Source: Bradyrhizobium sp. KBS0727 | Lineage (GTDB): Bacteria > Pseudomonadota > Alphaproteobacteria > Rhizobiales > Xanthobacteraceae | Reading direction: 5' to 3' | Length of the DNA: 64,000 nucleotides | NCBI RefSeq assembly: GCF_005937885.2 | Contig: NZ_CP042176.1 | Span: 5,141,501-5,205,500 of the forward strand | Part shown: one piece after another, positions 59,450 to 64,000 of the stretch | How the letters are laid out: every line of letters begins with the position of its first letter | Numbering within the stretch: the first letter of the stretch is position 1 | Translations under genes and position numbers: made by a program | Notes under the pieces: model-generated | Database searches by the model: none | What the model was told of the DNA's origin: nothing | The model's input: the letters and a program-made list of their open reading frames with translations, nothing else

Positions 59450-60892
59450 TTAACTGCAATCCAGCTGCTGCTCAAACCAGTTTTGCAAGCCGGCCGAGAG
59501 TTGTGGCCATGCTCGCTGTAGACCTGAGAGTTTCCCGGCATTGACGCGGAAGATTCCGCGCAGTTCCTGCTCGATCGCAGGCAGATCGACTCCCAGGCAA
59601 CGGCCTTCGCTGGCGATCAATCGTCCGTCGACAACCACGTCGCGCACCAGCTGTGCATTGCCCCTGGCGAACAGGAGATCGATCGGATCGACCGGCATGA
59701 TCGCGTCGCGGTCGAGCCGGTCGAGATCGAGGGTAACAAAGTCGGCTGGCGCGCCGGATACTAACGCCCCGGTTCCGGGCGCACCGGTGGCCTTGCGGCC
59801 GTTGGCGATCGCAAGGCCGAAGAATTCGGCAGGCGCCCACGTCCGCTGGAAGCCGAGACCGCCGTGCACCATCTGCACCAGCCGCATCTCGCGGAGCACA
59901 TCGTCGTCCTCGTCGAGCGCCAATCCGTCGACGCCGACGGCAATCGCGCAGCCGCATCGATGCGCCGCGGCGATCGGCGCCAGGCCGGAACGCAGATGCA
60001 TGTTGGAACTGAAATTGGTGACGATGCGCGCGCCGGAGGCCGCGATCATCTCGATCTCGTCCGGGCGCGCATGGATACCATGCGCCAAGGTCAGCCGTTC
60101 CGACAGGAAGCCGATGTCGCGGAGATAGCGCACGATACCGTCCGGAAAATTCGTATCGGCCCAGGCACGCTGATAGATGGTCTCCAGCAGATGCATGTGA
60201 ATGCGCCGGCCGGTCGTGGCCGAATTCTCCGCCACCGCTTCGAGCAGCGGCTTCGAGCACCACTGCACGCCAGCGGGGCCGAGTTGCACATCGACCTTCG
60301 GGCCAGATATCGCGGCAGCGATCGCATCGGTCAGTTCGATGTAGGCTTTCGGCGACATCGGCGCGCGGACGAACAACTCCTCGATGGTCTTGCGGTCGTC
60401 GCTCGCAAGCCCCGACAAGACAGGCTCGCCGTCGCCATACACAATCGGATTCTGGTCGCGCACCGCAATCGCAAAGGCGATGCGGATTCCGACATCGGAC
60501 GCCGCGCGTGCGATCGCTTTTGCCTCTTCGACCAGCGGCATGGTGCCGCTCGGCCGGGTGTAATGCACCATCATCGCGGCACAGCCTGCCCGCGCCGAAC
60601 GCGCCAGCGCGGCGGCCGCCGTCAGATAAGGATCGACCGGCGTACCGATCGCCGAACGCAAGATCCAGCTTTCCAAGGGCATCCCGATCGCGCCGAACGA
60701 GGATGCGGTCGGCCGCGCATGGTCGTGGGCATTGACGAAGGCCGGAAGCACAAGCGAGCGCGGCGCGGTCGCGGGTGGGGCTCCCCCGGAGATCGAGGTG
60801 ATGATACCGTTGTCGTGCCGGAGGACGACGTTCGAGAGCAGGCCACGGCCGGGGCCGGAGAAGAGGCTGGCGGCCGTGACATCTCCGGACAT
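59450..60892 (-). CDS. Amidohydrolase (cytosine/guanine deaminase-like)
   Basis: This 480-residue metal-dependent amidohydrolase has the metal HxH as NAHDH (H56, H58), the histidine of HMHLLET, LAHGIHA and the acidic GVDGLALDEDDD. The later segment FVTLDLDRLDRDAI is typical of the deaminase/chlorohydrolase group. It starts with SGDVTAASLFSG and has no signal peptide, so it is cytoplasmic. Located between two ABC import systems, it may deaminate or hydrolyse an imported heterocycle. Substrate unknown. Confidence 0.88.
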   Translation of the reverse strand: MSGDVTAASLFSGPGRGLLSNVVLRHDNGIITSISGGAPPATAPRSLVLPAFVNAHDHARPTASSFGAIGMPLESWILRSAIGTPVDPYLTAAAALARSARAGCAAMMVHYTRPSGTMPLVEEAKAIARAASDVGIRIAFAIAVRDQNPIVYGDGEPVLSGLASDDRKTIEELFVRAPMSPKAYIELTDAIAAAISGPKVDVQLGPAGVQWCSKPLLEAVAENSATTGRRIHMHLLETIYQRAWADTNFPDGIVRYLRDIGFLSERLTLAHGIHARPDEIEMIAASGARIVTNFSSNMHLRSGLAPIAAAHRCGCAIAVGVDGLALDEDDDVLREMRLVQMVHGGLGFQRTWAPAEFFGLAIANGRKATGAPGTGALVSGAPADFVTLDLDRLDRDAIMPVDPIDLLFARGNAQLVRDVVVDGRLIASEGRCLGVDLPAIEQELRGIFRVNAGKLSGLQRAWPQLSAGLQNWFEQQLDCS

Positions 60893-60913
60893 GACTGTGC
60901 GCCTTCTCTATCT

Positions 60914-61015
60914 GTCATTCCGGGGCGATGCGGAGCATCGAACCCGGAATCTCGAGATTCCCCGATGCGCCATTGCGCATCTGAGGTCTGGTGCTTCGCA
61001 CCATCCCGGAATGAC
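60914..61015. repeat. Intergenic palindromic repeat, family C
   Basis: Ends are GTCATTCCGGG and CCCGGAATGAC, perfect 11-bp inverted arms about 80 bases apart. Between them is CGAACCCGGAATCTCGAGAT, an inner palindrome, and GGTGCTTCGCACC, a small hairpin. I recall this block as abundant in Bradyrhizobium. It lies between the binding protein gene (ends 61029) and the amidohydrolase start and could attenuate transcription. Confidence 0.75.
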
Positions 61016-61028
61016 GGGCTTACGCCCG

Positions 61029-62054
61029 TCAATTCGCCGTATAGGTCAACTCGCGATCCGCACGCGGCGGCAGGAATTCGCGCGAGAAGATTTCCGACGC
61101 GGCCGGCACGCGGGCGAGCTGGTAGCCTTCGGCAATGATGCCGATGGCGCGGGTCATGCGGTCGTCCTTGACGTCGCCGACGCCGATTTCCTTCATTTCG
61201 GGCGAGACGATCAGCTTGTCGAAGGAATACTGCAGCCGGCGCTTCTCGACGTCGACATTGATCAGGTTGTCGTAGTTCAGCGCCGCCTTCATGCCGGCGT
61301 TCTGGTCCTTGGCGACCGCGATCATGCCCTTGTTGATGGCGCGGACGAGGCCGGCGACGGCCTTCGGGTTCGACGCCAGGAGCTTGCGCGATACCATCAC
61401 GCCGTTGGAATAGAGGTCCATGCCGTAGTCGCCGAACGAGAACCACTTGTAGTCCTTGTCGGGATCCTGGCGGTTCAGCACCAGGTTGAAGTAGCTGGTG
61501 ATATTGAACACCAGGGCGGCGTCGATATCGCCCTTGATCAGCATTGGCTCCTGCAGGTTGGGCGCCATGTTCGAAATCTTGATCTTCTCGCCTTCCAGCT
61601 TGTTCTTCTGCACGAACACCGGCAGCAGCCGCGTGGTCGGCGTACCCTGCGCGCCACCGAGCGTATGGCCTTCGAAATCCTTGATGCTGTTGATGCCGCT
61701 GCTGTTCTTGGTCACGATCGCGAACGGCGGCTGGTTCCAGATCATGTAGACCATGACCGGCGCGTCCTGCGGCTTGGTCGAGGCGTTCTGGATGATGGCA
61801 TTGACGTCGCCGAAGCCGGCGTCATAGGCGCCGGACATGATGCGCGTCACCGTGGCACCGGAGCCCTCGCCCTGGTCGATTACGACGTTGAGGCCCTCTT
61901 GCTTGAAGTAGCCGTTGTCCTGGGCATAGAAGAACGCGGCGTCGCTGCCTTGCGTCTTCCAGCCCAGCGTGAACTTGATCGTCGTGTCCTCGGCGCTGGC
62001 GGCGCTTGTGAACAGAACGGCTCCCAACAGCGCGGCACTTACTTTGGCTAACAT
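61029..62054 (-). CDS. NMT1/ThiY-type ABC transporter substrate-binding protein
   Basis: This 341-residue periplasmic protein has a signal peptide (LAKVSAALLGAVLFTSAASA). The domain begins TIKFTLGWKTQGSDAAFFYA, then QDNGYFKQEGLNVVIDQGEG, and has the GATVTRIMSG segment. That matches NMT1/SsuA-like proteins that bind pyrimidines, riboflavin, alkanesulfonates or related small molecules. It precedes the amidohydrolase in transcription order, separated by repeat family C. A deaminase next to a pyrimidine-type importer is consistent with use of a nitrogen heterocycle. Confidence 0.88.
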   Translation of the reverse strand: MLAKVSAALLGAVLFTSAASAEDTTIKFTLGWKTQGSDAAFFYAQDNGYFKQEGLNVVIDQGEGSGATVTRIMSGAYDAGFGDVNAIIQNASTKPQDAPVMVYMIWNQPPFAIVTKNSSGINSIKDFEGHTLGGAQGTPTTRLLPVFVQKNKLEGEKIKISNMAPNLQEPMLIKGDIDAALVFNITSYFNLVLNRQDPDKDYKWFSFGDYGMDLYSNGVMVSRKLLASNPKAVAGLVRAINKGMIAVAKDQNAGMKAALNYDNLINVDVEKRRLQYSFDKLIVSPEMKEIGVGDVKDDRMTRAIGIIAEGYQLARVPAASEIFSREFLPPRADRELTYTAN

Positions 62055-62095
62055 GTTGACCTCCTGGGTTGGATGGCGGTTGACGAAATCTTGTT

Positions 62096-62872
62096 TCAGG
62101 TTGCGATCAGATCGTTCTTGCGGGTGGCCCAGCCGGTGACGCGCCCCTCGATGACAGAGAAGATCACGTAGAGCGCGACGCCGAGGCCGGCGAGCACGAA
62201 CAGGCCGGCGAACACCAGCGGCACATTGAAATTGGACGATGCGGTCATCATGACGTTGCCGATGCCGCGGTTGGAGGCGACGGTCTCGGACAGCACGGCG
62301 CCGACAAAGGCGTAGGAGATCGCAACCTTCAGCGACGCAAAGAAGAACGGCATCGTGCGGGGCAGGCCGACATTCCAGAGAATGTCTAATTTGCTGGCGC
62401 CGAGCGCCTTAAGCACGTCTTCGAGTTCGGGCTCGGTGGTCGCGAGCCCGGTCGCGATGTTGACGACGATCGGAAAGAAGCAGATCGACAGCGCCGTCAG
62501 CACCGCCGGCACCGAACCGGAGCCGAACCACAGTACGAAGATCGGCACCACGGCGACCTTCGGGATCGAGGAGAAGCCGACCAGCAGCGGATAGCAGGTA
62601 TCGTAGGCGGTCTTGGAGACGCCGATCACCGCGCCAAGCACGACACCGAGGCCGACGCCAAGCACGAAGCCGATCATGGTGGTCGCCAGGGTCTGCAGGA
62701 TATGCGGCCACAGGATCGGGAATTTCTGGAACAGCGTGACGAACACCTGCGACGGACGCGGCAGCACCAGGTCGGACATCCCGGTCATCACGCAGAACAA
62801 TTCCCACGCGACAAAGAACAAGACGATCAATCCCGCCGACCAGGCTTTTTGGCGATAATCGAGATCGGGCAT
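62096..62872 (-). CDS. NMT1/SsuC-type ABC transporter permease
   Basis: This 258-residue permease has about six membrane segments (LIVLFFVAWELFCVM, IGFVLGVGLGVVLGAVIGV, VAVVPIFVLWFGSGSVPAVL) and the coupling loop DVLKALGASKLDILWNVGLP. It is followed by the binding-protein gene after 41 bases and preceded by the ATPase after two bases. The three genes make a complete importer. Confidence 0.92.
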   Translation of the reverse strand: MPDLDYRQKAWSAGLIVLFFVAWELFCVMTGMSDLVLPRPSQVFVTLFQKFPILWPHILQTLATTMIGFVLGVGLGVVLGAVIGVSKTAYDTCYPLLVGFSSIPKVAVVPIFVLWFGSGSVPAVLTALSICFFPIVVNIATGLATTEPELEDVLKALGASKLDILWNVGLPRTMPFFFASLKVAISYAFVGAVLSETVASNRGIGNVMMTASSNFNVPLVFAGLFVLAGLGVALYVIFSVIEGRVTGWATRKNDLIAT

Positions 62873-62874
62873 GA

Positions 62875-63774
62875 TCAGGCCACTCCCTGTTTTGACGCCG
62901 TCTCTTTTGCGGCAGTTCTTGCGTCGACGATGAACGCGCGAAGTTTCTGGTTGAGCGCGACGAAATCCGGCTCGAAGGTTCTGGCGACCGTGCGCGGGCG
63001 CTCGAAGTCGACACGGCTGTCGTCGACGATGCGGCCCGGCCGCGCGCTCATCACGCAGATGCGGCTGCCGAGGAACGCCGCTTCGCGCAGATCATGGGTC
63101 ACCAGCAGCACGGTCGGCTTGTGCGCGATCCAGAGGCCCTGAAGGATCGACCACAGCTCTTCACGGGTGAACTGGTCAAGCGCGCCGAAGGGTTCATCGA
63201 GCAGCAGCATGCGCGGCTCATGAATCAAGGCGCGGCACAGATTCGCGCGCTGAAGCATGCCGCCGGAGAGTTGCCAGGGATAACGGCTGCCGAACCCCTT
63301 GAGGCCGACCTGCTCCAAGAGCGTATTGGCCTTGTCGCGGAATTCGGTCTTGCGCAGTTTGCGGAATTGCGAGCGGAACGGTTCGACGATCTTGAGCGGC
63401 AGCATGATGTTCCGCTCGATCGTCATCCAGGGCAGCATGGTCGGATTCTGGAACGCCATGCCGACGCGCAGCGCACGCGCAGCGACTTCACGGCCACCGA
63501 CGATGACGACGCCGGTGGTCGGCTGCACCAGTCCTGAGACCAGCCGCAAGATGGTGGACTTACCGCAGCCGGACGGCCCGACCAGGGCGACAAACTCGCC
63601 GTCGGCGATCCGCAAGCTCGTGGCCGATAGCGCCGGCACCGCGCGGTCGCCGCGGCCGAAGGTAACGGAGGCGTCCGACAGTTCGATCGCAATCGGCATG
63701 GCGGCGGACGGAACCGGCGCGCCCTTGAATTCCTGATCTGGTTGCATGCGCATCATGGCTGGAAGTGCATGCAA
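62875..63774 (-). CDS. NMT1/SsuB-type ABC transporter ATP-binding protein
   Basis: This 299-residue ATPase has Walker A GPSGCGKS, LSGGMLQRANLC in the signature region, Walker B LLLDEPFGALD and VTHDLREAAFL. The full frame from 63774 is given; in-frame ATG codons at 63756, 63747 and 63699 are possible, and the last gives the normal family N-terminus (PIAIELSDASVTFG). No clear ribosome site separates them. It heads the long minus-strand run that ends with the acyl-CoA carboxylase. Confidence 0.9.
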   Translation of the reverse strand: MHALPAMMRMQPDQEFKGAPVPSAAMPIAIELSDASVTFGRGDRAVPALSATSLRIADGEFVALVGPSGCGKSTILRLVSGLVQPTTGVVIVGGREVAARALRVGMAFQNPTMLPWMTIERNIMLPLKIVEPFRSQFRKLRKTEFRDKANTLLEQVGLKGFGSRYPWQLSGGMLQRANLCRALIHEPRMLLLDEPFGALDQFTREELWSILQGLWIAHKPTVLLVTHDLREAAFLGSRICVMSARPGRIVDDSRVDFERPRTVARTFEPDFVALNQKLRAFIVDARTAAKETASKQGVA

Positions 63775-63951
63775 GCCGGATGCCAGCGAGACTCGCGTTG
63801 AAAATCAACGGGATCGCAAAAAGACGGTGCCATTCGCCGGATTCGTTTTGGGCAATCCGCCCGTCAAACTGCATGCAATTGAGGCGCTCATTCGCTGCCC
63901 AATTGTGATATCAAATGCCCATTCGAAGCACTTCCTTTCAGGATTCGCCCG

Positions 63952-64000
63952 ATGGCGCCTCGTCCAGGCAGTAAGACTGCGGAATCGTCCGACAAGGTCA
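63952..64000 (+). CDS. Start of a plus-strand gene, running off the window
   Basis: ATG at 63952 with AGGA upstream encodes MAPRPGSKTAESSDKV before the right edge. A basic, Ser/Thr-rich opening of this type is common in TetR- and GntR-family regulators, and the position divergent to the importer operon suits a regulator. It is too short for identification. Confidence 0.35.
   Translation, partial: MAPRPGSKTAESSDKV

Overview
The window is high-GC DNA of alphaproteobacterial type. Its gene content and its intergenic palindromes fit Bradyrhizobium or a close relative: many ABC and TRAP uptake systems, Bug-type binding proteins, class III CoA-transferases, phasin, OpgC, a GcrA-like protein and an MddA-type methyltransferase. 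This placement is inference from protein content and remembered repeat sequences, not from a search. I see no rRNA, tRNA, CRISPR array or intact insertion sequence.

Layout. 1-159: start of a Bug binding protein running off the left edge. 337-1425: Tat-exported amidohydrolase. 1534-6188 (minus): a PhnSTUV/iron-type ABC importer whose last gene is a GpdQ-like phosphodiesterase, suggesting uptake and cleavage of a phosphorus ester. 6434-7847: a small membrane protein and a zinc alcohol dehydrogenase, each preceded by one arm of a perfect 18-bp inverted repeat. 7853-16483: a catabolic block with enoyl-CoA hydratase, a three-subunit molybdenum hydroxylase, a luciferase-like monooxygenase, a deacetylase-like hydrolase, a flavin reductase and an acyl-CoA-dehydrogenase-fold monooxygenase. 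It looks like a pathway for an aromatic or N-heterocyclic compound.

16.5-25 kb is a looser region of small proteins, an acetyltransferase and the remnant of another, dispersed repeats, a malic enzyme, a phasin and an alpha-hydroxy-acid oxidase. 25-34 kb holds a CoA-transferase, a GFA protein, MddA divergent from a winged-helix/TPR regulator, and a BamA-like barrel protein away from the usual bamA neighbours.

34-36.3 kb is the most unusual stretch. A DUF6456-like gene and a GcrA-like gene diverge from a self-cleaving S24-type repressor. Three copies of a 17-bp operator lie between them, and a fourth, perfectly palindromic copy lies in front of the next small gene. OpgC follows.

37.9-63.8 kb is devoted to organic acid and CoA-thioester metabolism. 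It holds a thiolase, a Bug protein, a CoA-transferase divergent from a LysR regulator, a TRAP operon with two binding proteins, and another CoA-transferase. A long minus-strand run follows: an aromatic/pyrimidine-type ABC importer, an amidohydrolase, a double CoA-transferase, a peptide-type ABC importer and a single-chain acyl-CoA carboxylase. The likely logic is import of a carboxylated substrate, CoA activation by transfer, carboxylation or hydration, and thiolysis. The right edge (63952-64000) is the start of another plus-strand gene.
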